From positions 1-49,255 of the forward strand of contig CADAHL010000032.1 in assembly GCA_902787755.1 (NCBI GenBank): a DNA stretch of 49,255 bases, read 5' to 3'. The translations under genes were made by a program, and so were the position numbers. This DNA comes from Oscillospiraceae bacterium. Lineage in GTDB: Bacteria; Bacillota; Clostridia; Oscillospirales; Oscillospiraceae. Positions within the stretch are counted from its first letter, which is position 1; the number at the start of each line of letters is the position of its first letter. The notes beneath the pieces are model-generated. The model did not search any database and was not told the origin of the DNA. It saw nothing but the letters and a program-made list of their open reading frames with translations. Positions 8,609-16,993 of the stretch are shown here, one piece after another.

Positions 8609-9217
8609 ATAGTACTCCCGAAATGTTTCACTCTTGCAGAAATGAAATTCGATAGGCTTCACATATTGGGCGCTGGATGCAGCATGCCTCCGCCGTTATA
8701 AGAAATTGATTTATTTAGTAGGGTGCAAAGGCCTCAACCTCAGTTTATCCTACGAGAAGAATAGCGCAGATTTCAACAAATCGCAAGTGTTATGCTATTT
8801 CTATTGAAAAAAGGTTTTCAGGAGCGCGACAAGCGGGAGCGACGAATCGCTCCCGCTTGTGCTTTAGCTTCAGCCCAGGCGAAAGCGGCAGCGGAAATAG
8901 AACTCTGGTCAAGCTTCTACTGGGCCTACTGCCGGACGATCAGTCCCGACCTGCAGGATGATTTGTTTAGCGGGAATTACTCTCTGTCAGCAATAACGAA
9001 GGAATAACGCGTACAAATATATTGCTATTCTTTTCACGGGTTAGGATAAAACGAAGGCCTGGCGATTTGTCATGGGTTCAAACGATAAAATCAGCAGTAC
9101 TCCTTCTTGACAAGGCTGTATTTGTGTGACATCCTTGTAATGGTCAACAGGATAATCCAGGCTCCTTCAGATGTACGTTCTGCAGCGATTGCGGTTGATG
9201 GTGAGAAAGGAGAAAAA
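8609..9217. other. Gene-poor stretch between the GntR gene and the PrsW-like gene
   Basis: I see no convincing gene. A 71-codon open frame at 8792-9007 spans the strong hairpin at 8829-8860 and has no recognisable family or good ribosome binding site. A TTGACA at 9108-9113 could be the -35 of the PrsW-like gene, but no good -10 follows at the proper distance. The stretch is more A/T-rich than the flanking operons. Confidence 0.5.
8829..8860. repeat. Perfect 14-bp inverted repeat
   Basis: ACAAGCGGGAGCGA and its exact reverse complement flank the 4-nt loop CGAA. Neither strand has a following T-run, so it is not a classical intrinsic terminator. It lies alone in the intergenic region. Confidence 0.8.
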
Positions 9218-10012
9218 ATGGGTATTTTGTGCGCGATCTTATCTCTTCCGATTTCTATTCTTCTGGTCAGATGGCTGATGAAAAAGAAAACGGAGAATCC
9301 CTTTGAGAAGGGTGAGGTCTTCAAGCTGGTTCTCGTCGGTATGCTCAGCATGGTGGCGGCCGCGGCGGTTTCCCTGCTGATCCTTTGCGTTCGGGCATAT
9401 CGGGTGATCGGAATTGATACGCTGAAGCTGTGGATGAACAATCCGGATCCGGAAACGATCAAGAACAGTCTGGAAGAAATTCGCTCAAGAAGTTCCAACC
9501 GAACATACTGGTCAACCTTTGCCGGTACTTTCCTGTCGATCGGAGCGGTGGAGGAACTGAGCCGGTTTCTGTTCATTCAGCTCGCTACCAGAAAGAAAAG
9601 ATTCGCGAAAACATGGCTGGATCTGGTGATCTGCGGCGGGATCATAGGCGTCGGTTTTCAGCTGCTGGAAGATATCACCTACGTCAACGGTGACCTGCTC
9701 ACGGCAATATTCCGGGCCGTTACTCCTTTCCACTTTACCTTTGGCGCTATCATGGGGTTCTTCATCGGAAAGGCGCTGGAATCGGGACAGAAAGGCTACT
9801 ACCTTCCGGCCGTCATGATTCCCGCACTTCTGCATACGCTGTTTGACAGTTCCATTTCCGCCCTCACGATGGATGATCTGTTTTTTGTGCTTGTCCTCGC
9901 TTCCGCGCTGTTGCTGATCGGGCTTACCATATTCATGATCGTAAAAATCAACAAGTGGGCAAAACGGCAGCCGATTCAGGAACCGAAGATGGAAGATTCT
10001 GCGGCCGACTGA
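9218..10012 (+). CDS. PrsW-like glutamic-type intramembrane protease
   Basis: A 264-residue polytopic membrane protein with about seven hydrophobic segments. The family motifs are in order: EELSRFLF (the EE pair of the active site), FQLLEDITY (conserved E/D in the next helix), TPFHFTFGAIMGFF and LLHTLFDS (conserved His and Asp). PrsW proteins cleave membrane-bound anti-sigma factors or similar targets inside the bilayer; no target gene is evident here. I chose the ATG at 9218 (MGILCAIL) because AAAGGAG lies 5 bp upstream, whereas the open frame further upstream lacks a binding site. The N-terminal residues form a first membrane helix. CorA follows after 48 bp and may share the transcript. Confidence 0.75.
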   Translation: MGILCAILSLPISILLVRWLMKKKTENPFEKGEVFKLVLVGMLSMVAAAAVSLLILCVRAYRVIGIDTLKLWMNNPDPETIKNSLEEIRSRSSNRTYWSTFAGTFLSIGAVEELSRFLFIQLATRKKRFAKTWLDLVICGGIIGVGFQLLEDITYVNGDLLTAIFRAVTPFHFTFGAIMGFFIGKALESGQKGYYLPAVMIPALLHTLFDSSISALTMDDLFFVLVLASALLLIGLTIFMIVKINKWAKRQPIQEPKMEDSAAD

Positions 10013-10060
10013 GGACGGCAACAGCTTTATCATTGGATCAATCATAAAGGAAATATATCT

Positions 10061-10984
10061 ATGAGCTATTACTTATTGAAAGAGACCATACAGCCTTGTG
10101 AAAAGCCGGATATTCTCGGAAAACCGGCCGCGCAGTTCGTTGCCGTGCTGACGACGCCTGAATGGGAGCGGGAGCGGGAGAGCTTCGATATGGGGATCGA
10201 TCTGGAGCTGGATACCCGGGATATCCACAACACCAAAGCGGAGGTCAACTATGACTCGCTGACCGGATCTTTTCAGATCCCCGACCGGGAAGATCTGAGA
10301 GGGAAAGAATTCTGCTTTGCCTTCGCCCTGGATGAAAAAGGCATCGTTTTTATTGATGACAGCGGCAAAGCGGAACAGATGATCGATTCCATCCGCCGCA
10401 CCAAGCGATGGAGGGAGCCAAGCCTGGAACGCTTCCTGCATGATTTTCTGGAACAGATCGTTGTACGTGACTTGTCGATCCTGGAGCGCTATGAATCTGA
10501 GCTGAATCAAATCGAAGACGAGGTCCTAACCCCCGACGGGCAGGGGAATCTGGCGCGGGTCAACGAGATTTGCAGCGATATCCGCAGACTGCTTGTGCAC
10601 TATGAGCAGCTCATCGATATGACGCAGGAACTGGAGGAGAATGAAAACGGCTTCTTTACGGAGGAAAATCTGCGCTATATCCACCTTTTCATGAATTATA
10701 TGATCAGGCGGCACAGCACGGCAACGTCCCTGCGCGATTATACGATCCAGGTACGGGATCTTCACAATACCCAGCTGGAAGTTCGTCAGAACAAGACCAT
10801 GACGCTGCTTACCGTCATTACGACCATCTTTATGCCGCTGACGCTCATCGCGGGATGGTACGGAATGAATTTTCGATACATGCCCGAGCTGGAATGGCGT
10901 TTTGGTTACCTGGCCGTTCTTGTGTTGAGCGTTGCGGTAATCGTCTGCTGCCTGATCCTTTTCAAAAGAAAAAAGTGGCTGTGA
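10061..10984 (+). CDS. CorA-like magnesium/divalent cation transporter
   Basis: A 307-residue protein with the CorA layout: a cytoplasmic alpha/beta N-domain, long helices (LSILERYESELNQIEDEV and onward) and two C-terminal membrane segments. The first segment ends in the selectivity signature YGMNF (Gly268-Met269-Asn270), and the C-terminus is the basic FKRKKWL. CorA channels work as pentamers in the inner membrane and import Mg2+. The N-domain is short compared with E. coli CorA, as in many Clostridia. AAAGGAAA precedes the ATG. A strong terminator follows at 11005. Confidence 0.88.
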   Translation: MSYYLLKETIQPCEKPDILGKPAAQFVAVLTTPEWERERESFDMGIDLELDTRDIHNTKAEVNYDSLTGSFQIPDREDLRGKEFCFAFALDEKGIVFIDDSGKAEQMIDSIRRTKRWREPSLERFLHDFLEQIVVRDLSILERYESELNQIEDEVLTPDGQGNLARVNEICSDIRRLLVHYEQLIDMTQELEENENGFFTEENLRYIHLFMNYMIRRHSTATSLRDYTIQVRDLHNTQLEVRQNKTMTLLTVITTIFMPLTLIAGWYGMNFRYMPELEWRFGYLAVLVLSVAVIVCCLILFKRKKWL

Positions 10985-11004
10985 GAGAATGGAGCAAGGA
11001 TCAT

Positions 11005-11038
11005 AACAGCGTCAGTCAAACGGGCTGACGCTGTTTTC
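11005..11038 (+). terminator. Intrinsic terminator after corA
   Basis: An 11-bp perfect stem (AACAGCGTCAG / CTGACGCTGTT) with a 9-nt loop, followed by TTC. It lies 20 bp after the corA stop. Confidence 0.75.
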
Positions 11039-11229
11039 ACGCCCGGCGTGATCCGGTTTTTCCATGATCGGAGGGAGGCAACGCGCATCTCCTGCAGGCA
11101 GAGGCGGCTATCAGATGGGGAAACGCCATAAGGCGCGGCGCCATAGAGTCATGAGAAAGCGTCTTCCGAAAGCCTGAGATTTATGGTATACTTCATCTTG
11201 ACAGCTCGAAATTTGCGGGAGGCAAACAC

Positions 11230-11925
11230 ATGAAACGGTTCAGAAAACGAGATGAAGATGAAAAGGATATAAGGGATCTCAATCTGGTTTCCCGTTATGG
11301 GCTGGTCAAACCGGGATATAGACAGGATTTGAGCAGGAAAAGGCTCCTTGAGTTCGCATATCTGCCGGATGACGAAACGCTGGTTTTGCTTGGCAGTATG
11401 GACGGCTCCTATCCGTATTGGATCTCAGAAACCAAGATTGGTGACATAGAGACGAACACAGCCGTCGTGGAAAGCATACTTCACAAGGACTTTTCCGCTT
11501 TTACCGGAATGAGCGGGGAAATATTCCGGAAACTGAAGAACTGTTACAGGCGCAGGATCCTGGTATCGGGCAATGATGTAAACACACCGTTTGATCACGG
11601 ATATGCGAAAGAACAGCCGCAATACTGGAGCAGGTTTATCGCCGGGGACATTTGTTCTTATTATCAACGTCTCAGAAAGCTTTGTCAGGAAAGAGAACTG
11701 GACGGAAGATACCTGGAATTTTTACGAGCTTATCTAGAAAAGATAGAAACAGAAACGGTTTCCGACCCGGTCAAAGAATACGAAAGCAAGAAGAGCTTGA
11801 TGGATCTGATCAGATCCGAGGATTATCTTCTTCTGTCGGATCACAGAGATATCAGAGACACCTATATCCGGATCCGGGACGCTATCAGCGAACTGTATAA
11901 CACCTACATGAGCATCGTGAGGTAA
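11230..11925 (+). CDS. Hypothetical protein, 231 aa
   Basis: I do not recognise a family. The product is soluble and rich in charged residues, with no signal peptide or membrane segment. The N-terminus is strongly basic and acidic (KRFRKRDEDEKD). The C-terminal half is predicted to be helical (ICSYYQRLRKLCQERELD, YLEFLRAYLEKIE, DTYIRIRDAISELYNTYM). GGGAGG precedes the ATG at 7 bp, which supports translation. Codon use is more A/T-rich than in the operons before and after, in line with an accessory or transferred segment. A DUF218 remnant follows directly. Confidence 0.6.
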   Translation: MKRFRKRDEDEKDIRDLNLVSRYGLVKPGYRQDLSRKRLLEFAYLPDDETLVLLGSMDGSYPYWISETKIGDIETNTAVVESILHKDFSAFTGMSGEIFRKLKNCYRRRILVSGNDVNTPFDHGYAKEQPQYWSRFIAGDICSYYQRLRKLCQERELDGRYLEFLRAYLEKIETETVSDPVKEYESKKSLMDLIRSEDYLLLSDHRDIRDTYIRIRDAISELYNTYMSIVR

Positions 11926-11932
11926 GAGAAAA

Positions 11933-12244
11933 CGGGTCAGGCGCACGGAAGCGGCTGTCATGTATGAAATTCTATCTGAGCGCGGTGTGACGGAAGATCG
12001 GATGATTCTTGAGGATCAGGCGGAGAGCGCCAAAGACAATTTCCAAAACACAGCGCAGATCATCGAGTCCGATAAACCGGTCGTGCTGATCAGCAGCAAT
12101 TACCATACGGACAGGGCTGTTCAGACAGCGGAGAGCGTCGGCGTTTCCCGGATCCCGCGCCTGCCGTCGTTCTTCCTCGGGTATGGTGCCGATGTCATGT
12201 GCGAAATCGTCCTGGAATTGAATGATTTGACCTTCAAGCGCTAA
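11933..12244 (+). pseudogene. C-terminal remnant of a DUF218 (YdcF/SanA-like) protein
   Basis: From the ATG at 11960 the sequence reads MYEILSERGVTEDRMILEDQ, then ESAKDNFQNTAQII and VVLISSNYHTDRAVQTAESVG. This matches the second half of DUF218 proteins (SEAE-MxxYL, RIxLEDxSxxTxEN, VTSNYHxxRA). In-frame codons before the ATG (RRTEAAV) also look like the family, but no N-terminal half with the usual GGG/DE motifs is present. The upstream sequence belongs to the unknown gene at 11230-11925. It is best read as a truncated remnant. No ribosome binding site is visible at the ATG. Confidence 0.6.
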
Positions 12245-12325
12245 GGAAAGCAAGCAGATTCCGCTTTTTTGGAAGAACCCATGGAGGAATCATAAAAATA
12301 TGCTGCTATGGAGGAGAAACGATTG

Positions 12326-12913
12326 ATGTTTATGAAAAAGGAAAAAACAGTAGTACTGACCATTTTATGCCTGGCCATGCTCTTAACCGCATGCGGCCAA
12401 GGGAACACGGCGGAGCCAAGCGCGCCGGCCGAGACGATGGGAGCGGAGACGACAATATCGCCGGAAGTGTCAAATCAGGCCGGGCAGATGAACGAGAGTT
12501 CTCCTTCTGAGCAGGAGCCTTCTGCGCCGGTTGAATATGAAACGGCAGACGGCTTTATGAGCGCGTTCCTCCTGGCCTCTGACAGGGATCTGATCGACAC
12601 CACAAACGAGTATGGCGTTTTCTACAGAATCGTCTATGAGGCGTCCCTGGAAGGGGATGAACTGAGAGCGTGCGGCTCCATGGATTACAGGAACTTTAAG
12701 GGCCAGGATTCGATCACCATCTCCTCTGACCTGACGCATATTTTTAAAGTGGATGAGCAAACCGAGTATCGGAAGGGCACGGAAGTCGGAGATCAAATCA
12801 TTTCGAAGGAAGAATTTGCAGAACTTCTGGAGAGCAGAAAAGATTCCGGCATGTTCTTTGAAGTGGAGATCAGCGACGGAGTCGTCAAGACGGCCTACCT
12901 TACTGCGCAATAA
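12326..12913 (+). CDS. Putative secreted lipoprotein
   Basis: A 195-residue protein with a lipoprotein signal. A basic start (MFMKKEKT) is followed by a hydrophobic core (VVLTILCLAMLL) and the lipobox LTAC, with the Cys near residue 24. A Ser/Pro/Glu/Thr-rich linker follows, then a globular domain of about 110 residues (YETADGFMSAFLLASDRDL, then DSITISSDLTHIFKVDE). The ATG at 12326 is preferred because GGAGGAG lies 9 bp upstream; the ATG at 12308 overlaps that site. The protein should be anchored to the outer face of the membrane. The function is unknown. Confidence 0.75.
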   Translation: MFMKKEKTVVLTILCLAMLLTACGQGNTAEPSAPAETMGAETTISPEVSNQAGQMNESSPSEQEPSAPVEYETADGFMSAFLLASDRDLIDTTNEYGVFYRIVYEASLEGDELRACGSMDYRNFKGQDSITISSDLTHIFKVDEQTEYRKGTEVGDQIISKEEFAELLESRKDSGMFFEVEISDGVVKTAYLTAQ

Positions 12914-13172
12914 AAACCCGCGGATCATGCGCTGCGGTTTCGCTGGATCCAGAGCTTCATCGGCATAGGCAGGTGAGTTCGAGGCGGCGGATTAGCCATT
13001 CGGCCTGTGATAGGATAAGCAGCGGGCGTATCCGTACTTCAGACAACTCCCGGCTTGCCGGGCAGACGGCGGGCAGCGATAAACAAGGCAAGCGTATCTG
13101 CAAGAGCATAGGACCGTCGGGCTTTTGGCCATCAGGCATTGCCTGTCATATTGAGGTGAGTGGAGGAACGAT

Positions 13173-13607
13173 ATGAACGAACCCATTTCCAAAACCGCGG
13201 AAAGCACCGTGCGCGAAAAAATACAGGAAGGCGCCCGCATCGAAATGCCGCTTTACCGGCGCTGCAAGGGAAAGGCGTTCCACGCCTCGGGCAGCTGGCA
13301 GACGACAAAGAGCGAAAAACGCCTGATAGAGACCTTCGGCTATCTGTTCTTCTTCGGCGTCTTTCTTGGACTCATACTGCTTATGATCCATCCGGGAACG
13401 CTGGCCGCGGTCCTGCTGGGGATCGGTGTTACAGGCGCTGTCGGGACCTTTATCTCCCTGTTTGCAGTCGCATTTCACAAACATAGGCAGAAGCCCATGG
13501 AAGGGCACTACTACGACACCGACTATAAATACAATGCCCTTACCGGAGAGGAGACGGACAATACCCGGGAGATCACAAAAGATGAGTTTTTCGGGGAAAA
13601 GGAATGA
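13173..13607 (+). CDS. Hypothetical membrane protein, 144 aa
   Basis: A hydrophilic N-terminal half with a possible small basic/cysteine patch (YRRCKGKAFHASGSW) is followed by two adjacent membrane segments (about residues 56-75 and 78-100: YLFFFGVFLGLILLMI and VLLGIGVTGAVGTFISL). The tail is acidic and soluble (EGHYYDTDYKYNALTGEE). GGAGG precedes the ATG. The MBL-fold gene starts 12 bp after the stop, so this is probably the first gene of the small-enzyme run. No family is recognised. Confidence 0.6.
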   Translation: MNEPISKTAESTVREKIQEGARIEMPLYRRCKGKAFHASGSWQTTKSEKRLIETFGYLFFFGVFLGLILLMIHPGTLAAVLLGIGVTGAVGTFISLFAVAFHKHRQKPMEGHYYDTDYKYNALTGEETDNTREITKDEFFGEKE

Positions 13608-13619
13608 GAGAGGCGCAGG

Positions 13620-14201
13620 ATGATAAAGCTCCGATACGGCAACACCAATACGTTTTACATCCCGGGAGCAGACGGCGGTCTGCTGGTGGACACGGACTGG
13701 GCCGGGACGCTGCCGCAGTTTTTCAAGGCGATCAAAGCGGCCGGGATCGAGTTGAAGGCGATCACGGCCCTGCTGGTGACCCATTATCATCCGGATCACA
13801 TGGGCCTGGCCGGCGAGCTCCAGCAGCTCGGCGTGAAGCTGCTGATCGTGGACGTGCAGCGTCCGTTCGTGCACGTCCCGGACGGGATCTTTGCCCGGGA
13901 CAGGCGGCTGTCTTACCGGGCGGCGGATGAAAACGCGGCGACGGTCATCTCCTGCGAAAGGAGCCGGGAGGTCCTGAAGGCGCTTGGCATCGACGGCGAG
14001 ATCCTCCCCACGCCGAGCCACAGCGAGGACAGCGTTTCCCTGATCCTTGACGATGGGAGCTGCCTTGTGGGCGACCTGGAGCCGCTTGCGTACCTGGAGG
14101 CTTATGACGCAAACCCCGGGCTGAAAAGCGACTGGGAGCAGATCCTGAGCCGACACCCGAAACGGATCCTGTACGCCCACGCCAATGAACAGAGACTGTG
14201 A
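13620..14201 (+). CDS. MBL-fold (metallo-beta-lactamase superfamily) hydrolase
   Basis: A 193-residue protein with the complete metal-binding signature THYHPDHMG (His55, His57, Asp59, His60). A later His (TPSHSEDSVSL) and Asp (CLVGDLEPL) complete the usual two-metal site. The short length resembles small glyoxalase II-like or uncharacterised hydrolases rather than RNases of the fold. It is cytoplasmic. The substrate cannot be told. The gene ends 23 bp before the deformylase start. Confidence 0.8.
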   Translation: MIKLRYGNTNTFYIPGADGGLLVDTDWAGTLPQFFKAIKAAGIELKAITALLVTHYHPDHMGLAGELQQLGVKLLIVDVQRPFVHVPDGIFARDRRLSYRAADENAATVISCERSREVLKALGIDGEILPTPSHSEDSVSLILDDGSCLVGDLEPLAYLEAYDANPGLKSDWEQILSRHPKRILYAHANEQRL

Positions 14202-14224
14202 AGGTCGGAAGGGAAGGAAACACG

Positions 14225-14635
14225 ATGATCAGACCCATTATGAAAGACCCGATCTTTCTTTCGCAGAGATCCGCGCCGGCCACAGCGGCGGATCTGCCGG
14301 TCGCGCAGGATCTGCGGGACACGCTTGAGGCGCACCGGGACGGCTGCGTGGGCATGGCGGCCAATATGATCGGCGTGGCCAGGAGGATCATTATCTTTGA
14401 CGACAACGGCGGCGCGACCGTGATGTTCAATCCGGAGATCCTCAAGTGTTCCGGGGCTTTTGAGGCCGAAGAGGGCTGTCTGTCCCTGCCCGGAACGCGC
14501 AGGGCCAAGCGATACCGTTCCATCAAGGTGCGGTACCGGAACGAGCGGTTTGAGACCCGGCTCAAGACCTACACGGGCTTTACGGCACAGATCATCCAGC
14601 ACGAGATCGACCACTGCGACGGGATCCTGATTTGA
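14225..14635 (+). CDS. def: Peptide deformylase family protein
   Basis: A 136-residue protein with all three deformylase motifs: GCVGMAANMIG (motif 1, with Asn where most enzymes have Gln), EEGCLSLPG (motif 2, metal Cys85) and QHEIDHCDG (motif 3, HExxH with His126, Glu127 and His130). The enzyme removes the N-formyl group from nascent proteins and uses a metal bound by Cys and two His. The length is shorter than the housekeeping enzyme (about 150-190) and matches a clostridial paralogue group. I chose the ATG at 14225 because GGAAGGAAA lies upstream. It sits among small enzymes rather than next to fmt, so it may be a second copy. Confidence 0.85.
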   Translation: MIRPIMKDPIFLSQRSAPATAADLPVAQDLRDTLEAHRDGCVGMAANMIGVARRIIIFDDNGGATVMFNPEILKCSGAFEAEEGCLSLPGTRRAKRYRSIKVRYRNERFETRLKTYTGFTAQIIQHEIDHCDGILI

Positions 14636-14652
14636 GCAAGGGGGTAAACGCC

Positions 14653-14988
14653 ATGACCATCCGGGAATACATTGACAGCCGGGACGAGAGCATCCGGCCC
14701 AGGCTGAACGCGGTCTACGATACGATCCGCGCCGCGATCCCCGAGGCGGAGGAGCGCCTGTCCTGGGGGATGCCTACCTTCTGGAAGGGCCGCAACCTCA
14801 TTCACTTTGCCCCGGCGAAGGCCCACATCGGGTTGTATCCCGGCGCGGAGGCTGTAGAGTTTTTCGCGCCGCTTCTGACAGAATACAAGACCAGCAAGGG
14901 CGCGATCCAGCTCCCCAACAACCGCGAGCTGCCCCTGGGGCTGATCGCCGAGATCGCCCGCTGGAGCTGGGAGCGGAACAGAAAATGA
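14653..14988 (+). CDS. DUF1801 family protein
   Basis: A 111-residue protein: REYIDSRDESIRPRLNAVYD, then LSWGMPTFWKGRNLIHFA and HIGLYPGAEAV, and a C-terminal region (KGAIQLPNNRELPLGLI) typical of DUF1801/YdhG-like proteins. Some members have been linked to iron handling; the role here is unknown. The ATG at 14653 lies 8 bp after GGGGG; a TTG at 14632 overlaps the deformylase stop and lacks a site. The end overlaps the next gene by 4 bp (ATGA). Confidence 0.8.
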   Translation: MTIREYIDSRDESIRPRLNAVYDTIRAAIPEAEERLSWGMPTFWKGRNLIHFAPAKAHIGLYPGAEAVEFFAPLLTEYKTSKGAIQLPNNRELPLGLIAEIARWSWERNRK

Positions 14989-15284
14989 GCGAGATGAAAT
15001 ACGAATACGACGCCGTACTGCAGGTCGAGCCCGACAGCGGCGGGGCCTGGGTGGCCTTCCCCTGGGACCTCCGACGGGAGTTCGGCAAGGGGAGGATGAA
15101 GGTACACGCCGGCTTTGACGGCATTCCCTATGACGGCAGCATCGTCAACATGGGCGTGAAAAACCCGGATGGCTCGGTCTGTTATGTGATCGGCGTACGG
15201 AAAGCGATCCGCCAGGCGCTGGGCAAGGGCGACACGCTCCACGTCGTGATCACGATCGGGAAAGAAGGAAGCAGTAGAGCATGA
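14985..15284 (+). CDS. DUF1905 family protein
   Basis: A 99-residue protein with the DUF1905 pattern: YDAVLQVEPDSGGAWVAFP, then KVHAGFDGIPYDGSIVNMG, then YVIGVRKAIRQALGKGD and VVITI. This predicts a small beta-barrel-like fold. DUF1905 often occurs near or fused to YdeI/OmpD-associated or DUF1801-type domains, which agrees with the preceding gene. ATGA overlaps join it to both neighbours, so all three are probably made from one coupled message. Confidence 0.8.
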   Translation: MSEMKYEYDAVLQVEPDSGGAWVAFPWDLRREFGKGRMKVHAGFDGIPYDGSIVNMGVKNPDGSVCYVIGVRKAIRQALGKGDTLHVVITIGKEGSSRA

Positions 15285-15772
15285 ATCGCAATCGGGACAA
15301 AGAGGATCGGGCGGATCCGCGCCGCTATGACGATCTGGTGGAAGAACTTCTGGAGGGCCCCTGTTGGATCGTGGATATTCTGCCCGAGCAGGTGGGCGCG
15401 GACGCGGCCGGGCAGTATGCCGCCGTGGAGCGCTACTTCCGGCAGCGGCCGCGGATCGTCCCCCTGCGCCGCCGGTACGCCGAGCTGCTTCTGCGGCTGA
15501 ACTGCTATTTTGACATGGCGGCGTCCTTCGATTTCGGCGCGTCCTGGGAGACGAATCCGGAGCCGGAGAACTTCGCGGAGCGGGTGGCCGGGCTCTCCGG
15601 AAAGAATTTCCTCCGGGCGGTATTTCCCCGGCAGAACGCGATGATCGACTACGACCACAACGACACCTACCTGACGGTCTATGATCCGGGTGCGGCGCTG
15701 CTGGACAAGGTCCGGGCGCTGGCCATGGCGGAGGGACTGTTCGTATGGAGTCCGCCCAGGAAGGAAGGGTGA
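15281..15772 (+). CDS. Hypothetical protein, 163 aa
   Basis: I recognise no named family. The product is soluble and acidic to neutral. It has an N-terminal helical region (YDDLVEELLEGPCWIVDILPEQV) and a block rich in Arg and aromatic residues (VERYFRQRPRIVPLRRRYAE), then LNCYFDMAAS and MIDYDHNDTYLTVYDP. It starts with ATGA overlap with the DUF1905 gene and ends 7 bp before the hydrolase start, so it belongs to the coupled run. Confidence 0.65.
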   Translation: MNRNRDKEDRADPRRYDDLVEELLEGPCWIVDILPEQVGADAAGQYAAVERYFRQRPRIVPLRRRYAELLLRLNCYFDMAASFDFGASWETNPEPENFAERVAGLSGKNFLRAVFPRQNAMIDYDHNDTYLTVYDPGAALLDKVRALAMAEGLFVWSPPRKEG

Positions 15773-15779
15773 ATCAGCC

Positions 15780-16538
15780 GTGCAATTTCATGAATACGGC
15801 GCCCAACAGGAGCAGACGCTCCTGCTGCTCCACGGCGGGGGCCTGTCCTGGTGGAACTATCGAGAGGCCGCGGAAAAGCTGCAGGAAGAATACCGTGTGA
15901 TCCTTCCGATCCTGGACGGCCACGCGGGAAGCAATCGCCCGTTTACGACGATCGAGGACAATGCCTCCGAGCTCCTTTCCTTCATCGACGAGCGGCTCGG
16001 CGGCTCCGTTCTGCTGATCGGGGGACTGTCGCTGGGCGGGCAGATCCTGCTGGAAATGCTGTCGCAGCGCGCGGAGCTTTGTTCCTATGCCCTGGTCGAA
16101 AGCGCGGCCGTGCTCCCGTCCGGGCTGACGAACGCACTGATCGGCCCGGCCTTCGGCAGCAGCTACGGACTGATTCAAAACAGGGCCTTTTCCAGGCTGC
16201 AGTTTCAGTCCCTGCACATCAAGCCGGAGCTTTTCGAGGACTACTACCGGGACACCTGCCGGATCCGGAAGGGGGACATGATCGCCTTTATGAAGGCGAA
16301 CACCTCCTATGCATTGAAGACTTCTTTCCGGGATACCGGGGCGGAGGTGCATGTTGCTGTCGGAGAAAAGGAGACCGGCGAGATCCTGCGCTCCGCGGAC
16401 GCGATCTGCCGCGCGCTTCCGTCGTGCAGGCTGCATCGTCTGTCGGGGCTGCGGCACGGAGAGTTTTCCATCAACCATGCGGACCGGTACGCGGACGCCA
16501 TTCGGCAGATCGTCCGCAAAGAGAGGAAAATGATATGA
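15780..16538 (+). CDS. Alpha/beta-fold hydrolase
   Basis: A 252-residue hydrolase: LLLLHGGGLSWW carries the oxyanion-hole HGGG, GGLSLGGQILLEM the nucleophile elbow (GLSLGG), and LRHGEFSIN probably the catalytic His. ILDGHAGS resembles the usual DxxGHG loop after strand 4. The reading frame remains open upstream inside the previous gene, but the GTG at 15780, about 8 bp after AAGGAAGGG, gives a proper N-terminus (VQFHEYG). The substrate is unknown (ester, lactone or similar). The stop overlaps the next ATG by 4 bp. Confidence 0.8.
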   Translation: MQFHEYGAQQEQTLLLLHGGGLSWWNYREAAEKLQEEYRVILPILDGHAGSNRPFTTIEDNASELLSFIDERLGGSVLLIGGLSLGGQILLEMLSQRAELCSYALVESAAVLPSGLTNALIGPAFGSSYGLIQNRAFSRLQFQSLHIKPELFEDYYRDTCRIRKGDMIAFMKANTSYALKTSFRDTGAEVHVAVGEKETGEILRSADAICRALPSCRLHRLSGLRHGEFSINHADRYADAIRQIVRKERKMI

Positions 16539-16945
16539 AACACGAATGCAGGATCACGGTGCTGGACACCAAATGCTTCCCGGAATATCAGCAGGCCTAT
16601 CTGGCCGATCCCGGGTCCGGCCCCTGCCCGTTTTTCAAAAAGGGCGATACCTTCCTGCTCAGACGCACGCCCCAGCAGGACGACTTCTATCATCTCATGA
16701 ACGGCAAATTCTGCGGCGAGGCCTGGGATGCCGTCAGCCGTTATGTGTATGCGGCCCTGCAGGGCGGCTCCATTATGAAGGGCTGGACCAATGACGACCG
16801 CATGATGATCGCCTGCTGCAACGACGGCACCCGCCCGGTCATCTTCAAGATCGAGCGCATCGACATTCCGGAGACGGACGAGGAGCGGGAGTGGCTCTCC
16901 AGGCAGGACTTCCGCAATACAGCCGAGGACGCCTATATGGGCTGA
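16535..16945 (+). CDS. TIGR04076 family protein
   Basis: A 136-residue protein that begins MKHECRITVLDTKCFPEYQ and contains GPCPFFKKGD, DDFYHLMNGKFCGEAWD and MIACCNDGTRPVIFKIERI. This is the TIGR04076 pattern, with several conserved Cys. The family is small, cytoplasmic and of unknown function, common in anaerobic Firmicutes. Its ATG overlaps the hydrolase stop (ATGA) and GAGAGG lies upstream. Confidence 0.85.
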   Translation: MKHECRITVLDTKCFPEYQQAYLADPGSGPCPFFKKGDTFLLRRTPQQDDFYHLMNGKFCGEAWDAVSRYVYAALQGGSIMKGWTNDDRMMIACCNDGTRPVIFKIERIDIPETDEEREWLSRQDFRNTAEDAYMG

Positions 16946-16993
16946 GTCCCGGTCCGGGAACAGCGAACAGTGAAGAAGGGAGTCTCAAATCAG

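Noticed and set aside
8792-9007. A 71-codon open frame containing the 14-bp palindrome
   Set aside because: It has no good binding site or recognisable family, and it includes the full palindrome; kept only as a note in the gene-poor stretch.
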